64,000 nucleotides of DNA from NCBI RefSeq assembly GCF_018141525.1, contig NZ_CP064655.1:806001-870000 (forward strand), in the 5' to 3' direction. Positions within the stretch are counted from its first letter, which is position 1, and every line of letters begins with the position of its first letter. Position numbers and translations under genes: made by a program. The notes below the pieces were generated by a model that saw only the letters and a program-made list of their open reading frames with translations, was not told the origin of the DNA and did not search any database. Below, one piece after another: positions 35,002 to 42,319 of the stretch. The DNA is from Miltoncostaea marina (GTDB lineage: Bacteria > Actinomycetota > Thermoleophilia > Miltoncostaeales > Miltoncostaeaceae).

Positions 35002-35702
35002 CCGGGCCGGGGCCCGCCGGCCGGCGGCTCGCCGGCCGGGGCGTCCGCCGCGCGGGTGAACGGCTCCCCGCTCACCAGGAAGCGCACCCGGCCGCCGAGC
35101 TCGCCGCCGTTGTTCGCCACCCGCTCGAGGTGGCGCGCCACCAGCACCGCCGCCGCGCCCCAGACCCGCGTCTCGGGCTCGTCCGGCGCGCCGGCGACGC
35201 TGGTGAGGACCTCGTCGAGCATGCCCCGCACGACGGCGGCCTCGGCCTTCGCCTGACCGCCGAGGTCGGCGTCGCCGCGGGCGATGGCCTGCACGGCGCG
35301 CGCCAGGGTGTCGACCGCGCGGGCGCTCATCCGGGAGATGAGCGCCTGGGTCTCCGGCACCGCGCCCTCGGGCCGCACGGACTTGGCCGCCTGGGCGATC
35401 GCGACGGCCAGGTCGCCGACGCGCTCGAGGGCCACGACCGCGATGAGGCCGACGTGCAGCAGCCGCTGATCGGCCGCGACGGGCGCCTCCAGCAGCTGCA
35501 GGTTGAAGACCTTGTGGTCGAGCTCGGCGCAGCGGGCGTCGACCGCCTCGTCGGCCGCGATGACCTCGGAGGCGGCGGTCGCGTCGACCTCCTCCCAGGC
35601 GGCGACGCCGCGCTCCACCTGGGCCAGCACGAGGCTCGCCATCTCCACGAGCCCCGTGCGGAAGCCGTCGATCTCGGCCTGGAAGTGGAGGCGCGTCGTC
35701 AT
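34998..35702 (-). CDS. phoU: PhoU-family phosphate regulator
   Basis: Links phosphate transport to the phosphate two-component system. The 234-residue all-helical protein has two PhoU repeats (about 10-95 and 120-205). Both carry the family's acidic metal-site pattern: RCAELDHKVFNLQLLEAP with ALERVGDLAVAIAQAAK in the first, and RHLERVANNGGELGGRV in the second. TRLHFQAEIDGFRTGLVEMA opens the protein. A Pro/Gly/Ala tail ends it. No pst transport genes are nearby, so it is a detached copy. Confidence 0.92.
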   Translation of the reverse strand: MTTRLHFQAEIDGFRTGLVEMASLVLAQVERGVAAWEEVDATAASEVIAADEAVDARCAELDHKVFNLQLLEAPVAADQRLLHVGLIAVVALERVGDLAVAIAQAAKSVRPEGAVPETQALISRMSARAVDTLARAVQAIARGDADLGGQAKAEAAVVRGMLDEVLTSVAGAPDEPETRVWGAAAVLVARHLERVANNGGELGGRVRFLVSGEPFTRAADAPAGEPPAGGPRPG

Positions 35703-35737
35703 GCGCGGATCCTAGCCGCCCCTGCTGTCACATCTCG

Positions 35738-36604
35738 TCACCGTTGCGGCAGCCGGCCCCCGGAGAAGGCGATCACCGCGTCGAGGGTGGCGAGCAGGCG
35801 GCTCCCCGGGTCGGCGCGCGTGAAGCGGACGGTGCCGTCGCGCTCCTGCAGGCGCCGCAGCGCCGCGCGGGTGGCCGCCGGGGGGCGGCGGCCCATCGCC
35901 CGCAGCGCCCGGATCACGTTGGAGGTGGGGCCGGCCTCGGTCGGCCGCCCGCCGCCGAAGGCCGCGTAGCCCCCCTCGCGGTTGCGCTGGGCGAGCATCC
36001 AGCGGGTGGCGGAGCGCAGCGCGGGGTTGCGGGCCGGCACGCCGGCCGCTCGGAGCGCCTCGATGAGCAGGGCCGTCGTGTCGACGGCGTCGGCGCGGCG
36101 CGGCGACATCTCGAAGCTCCAGCCGCCGCCCCCCCGCGCGCGCATCGTGGCGCGCACCGCGGCGGCCGGCACCGGGCGGCCCGCCGCGCGCAGCGCCAGC
36201 ATGGAGAGCGCCTGGTCCCAGCTCGTCGCGCCGTAGCGGCCGGCGCCGTAGCGGGCGGTGATGCGGGCGATGTAGTCCTCGCCGGCGAGCCGGCGCGGAT
36301 CGCCGCCCGCCGCGACGGCGGCCATGGCGACCTTCGCGGCGCCGCCCGCCGTGCGCGCGTAGGCCGGGGCCACGCGGCCGAGCGCCCGCAGGCGGGGCCG
36401 CAGCGCGGCGCGCGAGCGCCCCTGCGCGCGCAGGGCGACGATCGCGTCGGCCTGCTGTCCGGCCGGCGCCCCGGCGGTGTTGCGGGTGAGCCAGGCGGCC
36501 GCGCGGGCCGCCGCCCGCTCGTCGGGGCCGGCCGCGAGGCCCGCGGCGGGGGCGGCGAGCGCGGCGGCCGCCAGCGCGGCGAGCGCGGCTGCGCGCGCCC
36601 TCAT
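35738..36604 (-). CDS. Secreted alpha/alpha-toroid protein (prenyltransferase/terpene-cyclase-like repeats)
   Basis: A 288-residue protein with a signal peptide (residues 1-25, ALAALAAAALAAPAAGLA) followed by repeated helical hairpins of the six-hairpin toroid fold. The repeats include SWDQALSMLALRAAGR, DAVDTTALLIEALRAAGVP and GPTSNVIRALRAMGR, with GGGGWSFEM and EGGYAAFGGG turns as in squalene-cyclase/prenyltransferase repeats. No cyclase DxDD motif is present, so it is probably not an enzyme of that type. Animal B12 carriers have an N-terminal domain of this fold. The ATG at 36604 overlaps the stop of the DUF4430 gene, so both are translated from the B12-riboswitch transcript. A cobalamin- or corrinoid-binding role is inferred. 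Confidence 0.82.
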   Translation of the reverse strand: MRARAAALAALAAAALAAPAAGLAAGPDERAAARAAAWLTRNTAGAPAGQQADAIVALRAQGRSRAALRPRLRALGRVAPAYARTAGGAAKVAMAAVAAGGDPRRLAGEDYIARITARYGAGRYGATSWDQALSMLALRAAGRPVPAAAVRATMRARGGGGWSFEMSPRRADAVDTTALLIEALRAAGVPARNPALRSATRWMLAQRNREGGYAAFGGGRPTEAGPTSNVIRALRAMGRRPPAATRAALRRLQERDGTVRFTRADPGSRLLATLDAVIAFSGGRLPQR

Positions 36605-37773
36605 CGCCGGGCCCCCGCCCGGCGCGGCGCGTCCCCGACCCGGAAGGCGCCCGTGTTGATCCGGTTGAGGGCGACGCGCTCGCGGTTGCCCGCGCCGTCG
36701 GTCGCCCGCACCCACACCCGCCACGAGCCCGCCGCGAGCGGCTTCTTCAGCGGCAACAGCCAGTTGCCGCCCGCCTGGCGGGCCCGCACGAACAGCCGCC
36801 GTCCGCACGGGCGCGGGGCGGTGTAGCCGCCGGAGCGCGCGCGGAAGCGGCACTGGCTGCCGACCCGCCTGGCCAGCGCCACATCGACGCGGCGCACGTC
36901 GGATCGGTCGGCGCCGACCACGCCGCGGATCGCGCGCACGGAGCGCGCCCGCGTCCCGAGGCGCGGGCGGGTGACCCGGCTGCCGGGCGCGACGTCGTCG
37001 GCCCGGGCGGCCGCCTGACCGGCGCCCGCCGGCGCCGCGCCCGGTGCGGCGGGGGGCAGGTTGCAGACCGTGGGATCGTCGGCGAACGAGCACACCGCGC
37101 GGGCGGCGCTGCGGATGTCGCCCGCGCGGGTGGCGACCACGGTGCGCACGCCGGCGCCACGGGCGACGAAGGTCGCGCGCCCCGCCGCGTCGGCGGTGGC
37201 GGCCACGTCGCCGTAGCGCACCTGGGCGCCCGCGGCCGGGGCGGCCGCGCCGTCGGCGCCGTAGCTCGTGACGGCGACGGTGAACGTCCCGCCGGCGCCC
37301 ACCCGGTCGGCGGACGGCGTGGCCTCCAGCTCGCGGGCGCCGTCGGCGGCGCCGTAGTACCAGAGCACGCTGTCGCCCTGCGCCAGCGCGCGGTCGCTCG
37401 CGCCGACCGCCGGGCCGACGTGGTTCACCCGGTACTGCCAGCCGGTGGTGCCGGCGTTCTCGTCGGGGCCGACGCGCTGCACCATCACGGCGCCGAAGGC
37501 CGGGAACGACTCGAAGCCCAGGCCGAGCCCGGTGCTCGAGGTGGCGCGGTAGAGCTGCCAGAAGGCCGACGCGCGGCTCACGTCCACCGCCGCGCCGGCG
37601 CGGTCGAAGACGGTCGCGACGCCGTCGCCCTCGATCGGGATGGCGCTCTCGGGGATGAGGGTCGCGGACGACCCCTCGACCCGGATGGTGGTGTCGAGCG
37701 CGACGGCCGGGGCGGCCGCGATCCCCGCGGCGCATGCGGCCGCCAGGGTGGCCCGGAAGGTGGTGCGCAACAT
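36601..37773 (-). CDS. Secreted DUF4430-domain protein under cobalamin riboswitch
   Basis: A 390-residue exported protein. The start ATG at 37773 is followed by a signal peptide to about residue 25 and has GAGGAG 5 bases ahead. Residues 28-141 form a DUF4430 domain with the diagnostic GWQYRVNHVGPAVGASDRAL and GDSVLWYYG; this domain is the C-terminal beta domain of animal intrinsic factor and transcobalamin. An Ig-like domain (about 145-215), a Pro/Ala linker and a C-terminal beta-sandwich (about 265-385, ending VRATDGAGNRERVALNR) follow. Two cysteines (about 218 and 227) may form a disulphide. An upstream in-frame GTG at 37917 lies within the riboswitch and is rejected. With the toroid gene it recreates the two folds of B12 carriers as separate proteins. 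Confidence 0.85.
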   Translation of the reverse strand: MLRTTFRATLAAACAAGIAAAPAVALDTTIRVEGSSATLIPESAIPIEGDGVATVFDRAGAAVDVSRASAFWQLYRATSSTGLGLGFESFPAFGAVMVQRVGPDENAGTTGWQYRVNHVGPAVGASDRALAQGDSVLWYYGAADGARELEATPSADRVGAGGTFTVAVTSYGADGAAAPAAGAQVRYGDVAATADAAGRATFVARGAGVRTVVATRAGDIRSAARAVCSFADDPTVCNLPPAAPGAAPAGAGQAAARADDVAPGSRVTRPRLGTRARSVRAIRGVVGADRSDVRRVDVALARRVGSQCRFRARSGGYTAPRPCGRRLFVRARQAGGNWLLPLKKPLAAGSWRVWVRATDGAGNRERVALNRINTGAFRVGDAPRRAGARR

Positions 37774-37809
37774 GGAGCTCCTCGTCTCGCGGAGGGCGTT
37801 TGTCCGTTG

Positions 37810-37967
37810 CGGGGCGGAGGCAGGTCTCCTGGCTCCCCGGTGTGGCGCGGCACCCGCGGCCTTCCCGGGTCTCCCCAGTGACCGACTCGACGTCATGCGG
37901 GCCCGCTCCCGGGTCACAGTGGCGCGACCGCGCCGGATTCACACCGGCTTCCCTCGCGACCACCCCG
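37810..37967 (-). promoter_or_regulatory. Cobalamin (adenosylcobalamin-class) riboswitch
   Basis: Read on the minus strand, the leader contains in order GGGAAGCCGGTGTGAATCC, GCCACTGTGA, GTCACTGGGGAGACCC, a second GGGAAGG, and the B12 box AGCCAGGAGACCTGCC (complement of 37819-37834). These are the conserved core elements of the cobalamin riboswitch, in the right order and spacing. Closing helix P1 pairs CGGGGTGG (complement of 37960-37967) with CCGCCCCG (complement of 37810-37817), 8 pairs with one G-U. The gene's ribosome site lies about 30 bases below in a GGAGCTCC palindrome, which would suit translational control. Binding would be expected to reduce expression of the two secreted proteins. 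Confidence 0.9.
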
Positions 37968-37980
37968 TGAAGCGGCGACC

Positions 37981-37997
37981 AACCTACCCGGTACGCT
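37981..37997. promoter_or_regulatory. Back-to-back divergent -10 boxes
   Basis: On the minus strand TAGGTT (complement of 37981-37986, in a GGGTAGGTT context) lies about 14 bases above the riboswitch. On the plus strand TACGCT at 37992-37997 lies 6 bases before the GTG of the membrane protein gene at 38004. With only 5 bases between the two boxes, each promoter's upstream part overlaps the other, so the two would compete for RNA polymerase. Confidence 0.5.
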
Positions 37998-38003
37998 GGC
38001 GGG

Positions 38004-38747
38004 GTGTCCACCGTCGAGCGCGTCTGCCGGAACCCGGTGAGCTTCTGCTGGGCGGTCCTGGCGATCACCGTCCTCGGCCTCGCGCTCGACCGCTACGCCT
38101 CGCTCGGCGGCCAGCTCGTGCTGAGCGCGTGCACCTGGGGCTTCCTCGCGATCGCCTTCGTGTACCTGTCGCCGATGGAGCGGGCGCAGACGTCGGTGGT
38201 CGTGGTCGTCGCGACCTGCGCCGAGATCATCGGCTCGGTGATCTGGGGCGTCTACGAGTACCGCCTCGGCAACCTGCCGCTGTTCGTGCCGCCCGGCCAC
38301 GGGCTGGTCTACCTGTGCGGCCTGCGCCTGAGCCAGACGCCGTGGCTGCGCGCCCGCCCGCGGCTGCTCGTGGGCGCCGCCATCGCCGGCGTGTCCGGCT
38401 GGGCGCTGCTGGGGCTGACCCTGCTCGGGCGCACGGACGTCGCGGGCGCGGTGGGCGCCGCCGTGCTCGTGCTGTTCCTGCTGCGCGGCCGCGCGCCCGC
38501 CGTCTACGCGGGCGTGTTCATGGTGGTCGCGTTCCTCGAGATCTACGGCACCGCGATCGGCACCTGGACCTGGGCGGCGGAGATCCCCGGGCTGGGCGTC
38601 GCCGACGGCAACCCGCCGAGCGGCGCGGCGAGCGGCTACGTGTTCTTCGACATCGCGGCGCTCGCCCTCGCCCCGGCCCTGCTGGGCTGGTGGCGGCGGG
38701 CGTCCGGGCGGGCGCCGCGGCCGGCCACCGCCGAGCAGGCGCCGTAG
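38004..38747 (+). CDS. Polytopic membrane protein of unknown function
   Basis: A 247-residue protein with about eight predicted membrane segments covering most of its length (for example VSFCWAVLAITVLGLAL, LSACTWGFLAIAFVYLS, ATCAEIIGSVIWGVYEY and VYAGVFMVVAFLEIYGT). Charged and aromatic residues within segments (EIIGS, EYRLGN, PPGHGLVYL, LEIYGTAIGTWTW) look conserved enough for a binding site. It does not resemble an ECF transporter S component or BtuC that I can recognise. The GTG start follows a -10-like box by 6 bases (leaderless). It diverges from the B12-riboswitch operon over a gap of 36 bases to the aptamer, which hints at a link. Confidence 0.65.
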   Translation: MSTVERVCRNPVSFCWAVLAITVLGLALDRYASLGGQLVLSACTWGFLAIAFVYLSPMERAQTSVVVVVATCAEIIGSVIWGVYEYRLGNLPLFVPPGHGLVYLCGLRLSQTPWLRARPRLLVGAAIAGVSGWALLGLTLLGRTDVAGAVGAAVLVLFLLRGRAPAVYAGVFMVVAFLEIYGTAIGTWTWAAEIPGLGVADGNPPSGAASGYVFFDIAALALAPALLGWWRRASGRAPRPATAEQAP

Positions 38748-38754
38748 CGGGCGC

Positions 38755-39039
38755 GTGGAGTCGGTCACCGGCCGCATCTCCCTGCTGTGGGAGGAGGACC
38801 ACCCCTACCTGGGCCCCGTCCTGCTGATCCACCTGGAGGGCGAGGGCACCCCGGGCGCCGACACCTTCGAGGTCGCCGGCGAGCTGGCCGGCCGCCTGCG
38901 TGGCGGCGCCCTGGCCGAGGGCATGCGGGTGCGCGTCGATCACCGCCGCGAGACGGTCGAGTCGGTCAACCTCGAGACGGGCGAGACGTCCGACGACGAT
39001 CGGCCCGTCGTCGTGGACGTGATCGTCCTCGACCGGTAG
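38755..39039 (+). CDS. Conserved hypothetical protein, 94 residues
   Basis: A small protein starting at GTG 38755, 7 bases after the membrane-protein gene and probably co-transcribed. It is beta-rich with a weak repeat-free pattern (SVTGRISLLWEEDHPYLGP, VLLIHLEGEGTP, GMRVRVDHRRETVESVN, RPVVVDVIVLDR), consistent with a small OB- or barrel-like fold. No membrane segment or catalytic motif is seen, and I do not recognise a family. No clear Shine-Dalgarno sequence is present. Confidence 0.55.
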   Translation: MESVTGRISLLWEEDHPYLGPVLLIHLEGEGTPGADTFEVAGELAGRLRGGALAEGMRVRVDHRRETVESVNLETGETSDDDRPVVVDVIVLDR

Positions 39040-39078
39040 CGGGGGACGCCGCCCGCCGAGGGCGCCCGCCCGAGGCCG

Positions 39079-39084
39079 TATACT
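39079..39084 (+). promoter_or_regulatory. -10 box of the tRNA-Gln gene
   Basis: TATACT at 39079-39084, 15 bases before the tRNA, a near-consensus -10 hexamer. No clear -35 hexamer lies 17 bases upstream. Confidence 0.55.
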
Positions 39085-39099
39085 CGCCCCGGCCACGAC

Positions 39100-39173
39100 T
39101 GGGGCGTAGCCAAGCGGTAAGGCAGCGGGTTTTGGTCCCGCGATCGGGGGTTCGAATCCTCCCGCCCCAACCA
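39100..39173 (+). tRNA. tRNA-Gln (anticodon TTG)
   Basis: A complete cloverleaf. The acceptor stem TGGGGCG pairs with CGCCCCA, the D-arm contains AGCCAAGCGGTAAGGC, the anticodon stem GCGGG/CCCGC encloses the loop TTTTGGT with anticodon TTG, and the T-arm carries TTCGAAT. The discriminator base is A and CCA is encoded. TTG reads CAA glutamine codons, which are rare in this GC-rich sequence. It lies just upstream of glmU. Confidence 0.95.
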
Positions 39174-39211
39174 GTCAGGACCCCTCCACCCGGGATGGTC
39201 TCGCCCACCGC

Positions 39212-40609
39212 ATGAGCATCGGCGCCGTCGTCCTCGCCGCCGGCCAGGGAATCCGGATGCGCTCCTCCCTGCCGAAGGTCGTCCACCCGCTCGCCGGCCG
39301 CCCGATGGTCGGCTGGGTCCTCGAGGCGCTCGCCGGCGCCGGCGTCGAGCGCACCGTCGTCGTGGTCGGCCACGGCGCCGACACCGTGCGCGCCGCGCTG
39401 CCCGGCGAGGTCGGCGTGGCCGTCCAGGAGCGCCGTCTCGGCACGGGCGACGCCACCCGCGCGGGGCTCGCGGCGCTCGACCCCGCCTGCGACGCGGTCC
39501 TGGTGGCCTGCGGCGACACGCCCCTGCTGCCCGCCGGCCTCGTGGCCCGGCTGATCGACGACCACGCCTCCGGCGGCCGCGCCGCCACGATCCTCACCGC
39601 CGTCCTGCCGGACGCCGGCGCCTACGGGCGCGTGGTGCGCGGCGCCGACGGGATGGTGGAGCGCGTGGTCGAGGCGAGCGACGCGACGCCCGAGGAGCTC
39701 GCCATCGGCGAGTACAACGCGGGCCTCTACATCTTCTCGCGGGCCGCGCTCGAGTCGGCGCTCGGCCGCATCGCGCCGCACAACGCCCAGGGCGAGCTGT
39801 ACCTGACCGACGCGCTCGCGCTGCTCGGCGGGCCGGTCGCCGCCGTGACCGCGGAGGACCCGGAGCTCGCGGCCGGCGTCAACGACCGCGTGGACCTGGC
39901 GGCCTGCGAGGCGGCACTGCAGCGGCGGCTGCGCGAGGAGCTGATGCGCGGCGGCGTCACGATGCCCGACCCCTCGGCCGTCTACGTCGAGGCCGGGGTC
40001 GCGGTCGGCGCCGACACGGTGCTGCACCCCGGCACCCACCTGCGCGGCGCGACCACGGTGGGCGAGGGCTGCGTCCTCGGCCCCGACGTGGTGGTCACCG
40101 ACAGCGCCATCGGCGACCGCTGCACGGTGCTGAGCGCCCACCTGGTCGAGGCGCGGGTCGCGGACGAGGCGCAGGTCGGCCCGTTCGCCTACCTGCGGCC
40201 CGGCACGCGCATGGAGCCCGGCTCGAAGGTCGGCACCTACGTCGAGACGAAGAACACCGTCCTCGGGGAGCGCGCCAAGGTGCCCCACCTCTCGTACATC
40301 GGCGACGCCGTCGTCGGCGAGCGCACCAACATCGGAGCGGGCAACATCACCGCCAACTACGACGGCTTCCGCAAGCACCCCACCCGGATCGGCGCCCGGG
40401 TGCGCACCGGCTCCGACTGCGTCTTCGTGGCGCCGGTGACCGTCGGCGACGACGCCATGACGGGCGCCGGCTCGATCATCACCGACGACGTCCCGGAGGG
40501 CTCGCTCGGCATCGCCCGCGCGCGCCAGTCGATCATCGAGGGCTTCACGGCCAAGGCCGAGGCGCGCGCCCGCGAGGCCGCGACGGACGCGGGGGAGGAC
40601 CGCTCGTGA
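39212..40609 (+). CDS. glmU: Bifunctional UDP-GlcNAc pyrophosphorylase / glucosamine-1-phosphate acetyltransferase
   Basis: Makes UDP-N-acetylglucosamine for peptidoglycan. It has 465 residues. The N-terminal uridyltransferase domain (1-225) opens with VVLAAGQGIRMRSSLPKVVH and has QERRLGTGDATRAG and VACGDTPLL. The C-terminal left-handed beta-helix (about 250-455) has the acetyltransferase features FAYLRPGTRM, GTYVETKNTVLG, PHLSYIGDAVVGERTNIGAG and TANYDGFRKHPT. The usual GTRM motif of the nucleotide loop reads GIRM. Its ATG has no strong ribosome site. prs overlaps its end by 4 bases, as in the Bacillus glmU-prs-ctc order. Confidence 0.97.
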   Translation: MSIGAVVLAAGQGIRMRSSLPKVVHPLAGRPMVGWVLEALAGAGVERTVVVVGHGADTVRAALPGEVGVAVQERRLGTGDATRAGLAALDPACDAVLVACGDTPLLPAGLVARLIDDHASGGRAATILTAVLPDAGAYGRVVRGADGMVERVVEASDATPEELAIGEYNAGLYIFSRAALESALGRIAPHNAQGELYLTDALALLGGPVAAVTAEDPELAAGVNDRVDLAACEAALQRRLREELMRGGVTMPDPSAVYVEAGVAVGADTVLHPGTHLRGATTVGEGCVLGPDVVVTDSAIGDRCTVLSAHLVEARVADEAQVGPFAYLRPGTRMEPGSKVGTYVETKNTVLGERAKVPHLSYIGDAVVGERTNIGAGNITANYDGFRKHPTRIGARVRTGSDCVFVAPVTVGDDAMTGAGSIITDDVPEGSLGIARARQSIIEGFTAKAEARAREAATDAGEDRS

Positions 40610-41604
40610 GCACCAGCATCGACCGCGACGACTCGAAGCGGCTGATGGTCTTCGCCGGGCGCTCGAGCCAGGAGCTCGGGCGCCGCATCGCCGGCCGGCT
40701 CGGCATCGACCTCGGCAACGTGACCCTGAAGACCTTCGCCAACGGCGAGATCTACGTGCGCTTCGAGGAGAGCGTGCGCGGCGCCGACGTGTTCCTCGTC
40801 CAGTCCACGTCGCGCCCGGTCAACGACTCCCTCATGGAGCTGCTGATCATGATCAACGCGGCGAAGCTGGCCTCGGCGCACCGCATCACGGCGGTGATCC
40901 CCTGGTACGGCTACTCGCGCCAGGACAAGAAGTCCGCGCCGCGCGAGCCGATCACCGCCAAGCTGGTCGCCGACCTGCTGCAGGCGGCCGGCGTCGACCG
41001 CGTGCTGACCATGGACCTCCACGCCGGCCAGGTGCAGGGCTTCTTCACGATCCCGGTCGACCACATGACCGCGCTGCCCATGTTCGTGGACGACTTCAAG
41101 GAGCGCGTCTACGCGGGTGACCTGCCCGAGCGGCTGGTCGTGGTGTCGCCGGACGCCGGCCGCGCGAAGCTCGCCAACCACTTCGCCGAGCGCCTCGGCG
41201 CCACGCTGGCCGTGCTCACGAAGCAGCGGCCCGACCACAACGAGGCCGAGATCACGCTGCTGATCGGCGACGTGAAGGGCTGCGTCGCGATCCTGATCGA
41301 CGACATGATCGACACCGCCGGCACCCTCTGCGCCGGCGCGAAGGTCGTGAAGGACGCGGGCGCCACGCGCGTCTTCGCCGCCGCGACCCACGGCCTGCTC
41401 TCGGGCATGGCCGTCGAGCGGCTGCGCGAGTCGGTGATCGAGGAGGTCGTGATCACCGACACCGTCCCGCTGCCCGACGAGGCCGCCGGCTCGGACCGCT
41501 TCCGCGTGCTGTCCGTGGACCGGATCCTCGCCGACTCCGTCCACAACGTCTTCGTGGACGAGTCGGTGTCGGCGATCTTCGCCGGCGAGAACCAGCTCTT
41601 CTAG
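40606..41604 (+). CDS. prs: Ribose-phosphate pyrophosphokinase (PRPP synthase)
   Basis: Makes phosphoribosyl diphosphate for purine, pyrimidine, histidine and NAD synthesis. It has 332 residues, a class I enzyme. The features are KTFANGEIYVRFEESVRG near the N-terminus, the ATP-binding flexible-loop region WYGYSRQDKKSAPREPITAK, VLTMDLHAGQVQGFF, VVVSPDAGRAK and the PRPP loop ILIDDMIDTAGTL near residue 225. The GTG start overlaps the glmU stop. A perfect hairpin follows the gene. Confidence 0.97.
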   Translation: MSTSIDRDDSKRLMVFAGRSSQELGRRIAGRLGIDLGNVTLKTFANGEIYVRFEESVRGADVFLVQSTSRPVNDSLMELLIMINAAKLASAHRITAVIPWYGYSRQDKKSAPREPITAKLVADLLQAAGVDRVLTMDLHAGQVQGFFTIPVDHMTALPMFVDDFKERVYAGDLPERLVVVSPDAGRAKLANHFAERLGATLAVLTKQRPDHNEAEITLLIGDVKGCVAILIDDMIDTAGTLCAGAKVVKDAGATRVFAAATHGLLSGMAVERLRESVIEEVVITDTVPLPDEAAGSDRFRVLSVDRILADSVHNVFVDESVSAIFAGENQLF

Positions 41605-41608
41605 GGAC

Positions 41609-41630
41609 GCGCCGGCCCCCGGGCCGGCGC
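41609..41630 (+). terminator. Terminator hairpin after prs
   Basis: GCGCCGGCCC (41609-41618) pairs perfectly with GGGCCGGCGC (41621-41630) across CC, 4 bases after the prs stop. It separates prs from the rplY promoter. Confidence 0.65.
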
Positions 41631-41653
41631 CGATCATCACCGGGCCGATCGGG

Positions 41654-41659
41654 TAGACT
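41654..41659 (+). promoter_or_regulatory. -10 box of rplY
   Basis: TAGACT at 41654-41659 in the context GGGTAGACTC, identical over ten bases to the box at 34761-34770 and nine of ten to the one before eno. It is 34 bases before the rplY ATG. Confidence 0.5.
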
Positions 41660-41692
41660 CCCGCGTCGGCCCCGACCAGGAACGCATCACGA

Positions 41693-42319
41693 ATGGCACA
41701 CGTCGCCCTCACCGCCCAGCCCCGAGCCGAGTTCGGCAACGGACCCTCCCGCCGCCTGCGCCGCCAGGGCCTCGTGCCCGGCGTCGTCTACCAGTCGGGG
41801 GGACCGTCGCTTGCGCTCGCCCTGCCGGGGCACGACCTCAAGCGGACCCTCGTCGAGGGGCGCACGTCGGTCATCGACCTGCGGATCGGCGACGACTCGG
41901 GGCGCCCGGTGCTCGTGAAGGACTGGCAGCTGCACCCCACGCGCGGCGACGTGATGCACGTCGACTTCCAGGAGGTCGACCTCACCCAGGAGATCACGAC
42001 CCCGGTGGCGCTGACGCTGGTCGGCTCGGCCGTCGGCGTCCGCGACGGCGGCGTGCTCGACCAGCCGCTGCGCGAGGTCGAGGTGAGCGCGCTGCCGGAC
42101 CGCCTGCCCGACGAGATCGAGGCCGACGTCTCGGCCCTCGCCGTGGGCGACGCCATGACCGTTGCCGACCTCGTCGCGCCCGAGGGCGTCACCATCGTCA
42201 GCGACCCCGAGACCGTCGTCGCGTCGGTCGTGGCCCCGACCGCCGAGGTGGAGGAGTCGGAGGAGGGCGAGGGCGCGGAGGGCGCGGCGGCCGAGGGCGG
42301 CGAGTCCGCCGGGGAGTAG
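41693..42319 (+). CDS. rplY: Ribosomal protein bL25 (RplY/CTC family)
   Basis: Binds 5S rRNA in the large subunit; the long CTC form is linked to general stress in Bacillus. It has 208 residues. The N-terminal L25 domain (1-95) has RAEFGNGPSRRLRRQGLVPG and LVKDWQLHPTRGDVMHVDFQ, and the C-terminal TL5/CTC domain (about 96-185) has PVALTLVGSAVGVRDGGVLD and LPDEIEADVSALAVGD. An acidic Glu/Gly tail ends the protein. It has its own promoter; the stop overlaps the pth start by one base. Confidence 0.95.
   Translation: MAHVALTAQPRAEFGNGPSRRLRRQGLVPGVVYQSGGPSLALALPGHDLKRTLVEGRTSVIDLRIGDDSGRPVLVKDWQLHPTRGDVMHVDFQEVDLTQEITTPVALTLVGSAVGVRDGGVLDQPLREVEVSALPDRLPDEIEADVSALAVGDAMTVADLVAPEGVTIVSDPETVVASVVAPTAEVEESEEGEGAEGAAAEGGESAGE

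Noticed and set aside
35738-36604. Squalene/terpene cyclase enzyme
   Set aside because: The toroid repeats are present but no DxDD or other catalytic aspartate motif is seen, the protein is short and exported, and context favours a binding role.
37774-37917. 48-residue N-terminal extension of the DUF4430 protein from GTG 37917
   Set aside because: The segment lies inside the cobalamin riboswitch, and a proper signal peptide with a ribosome site begins at 37773.
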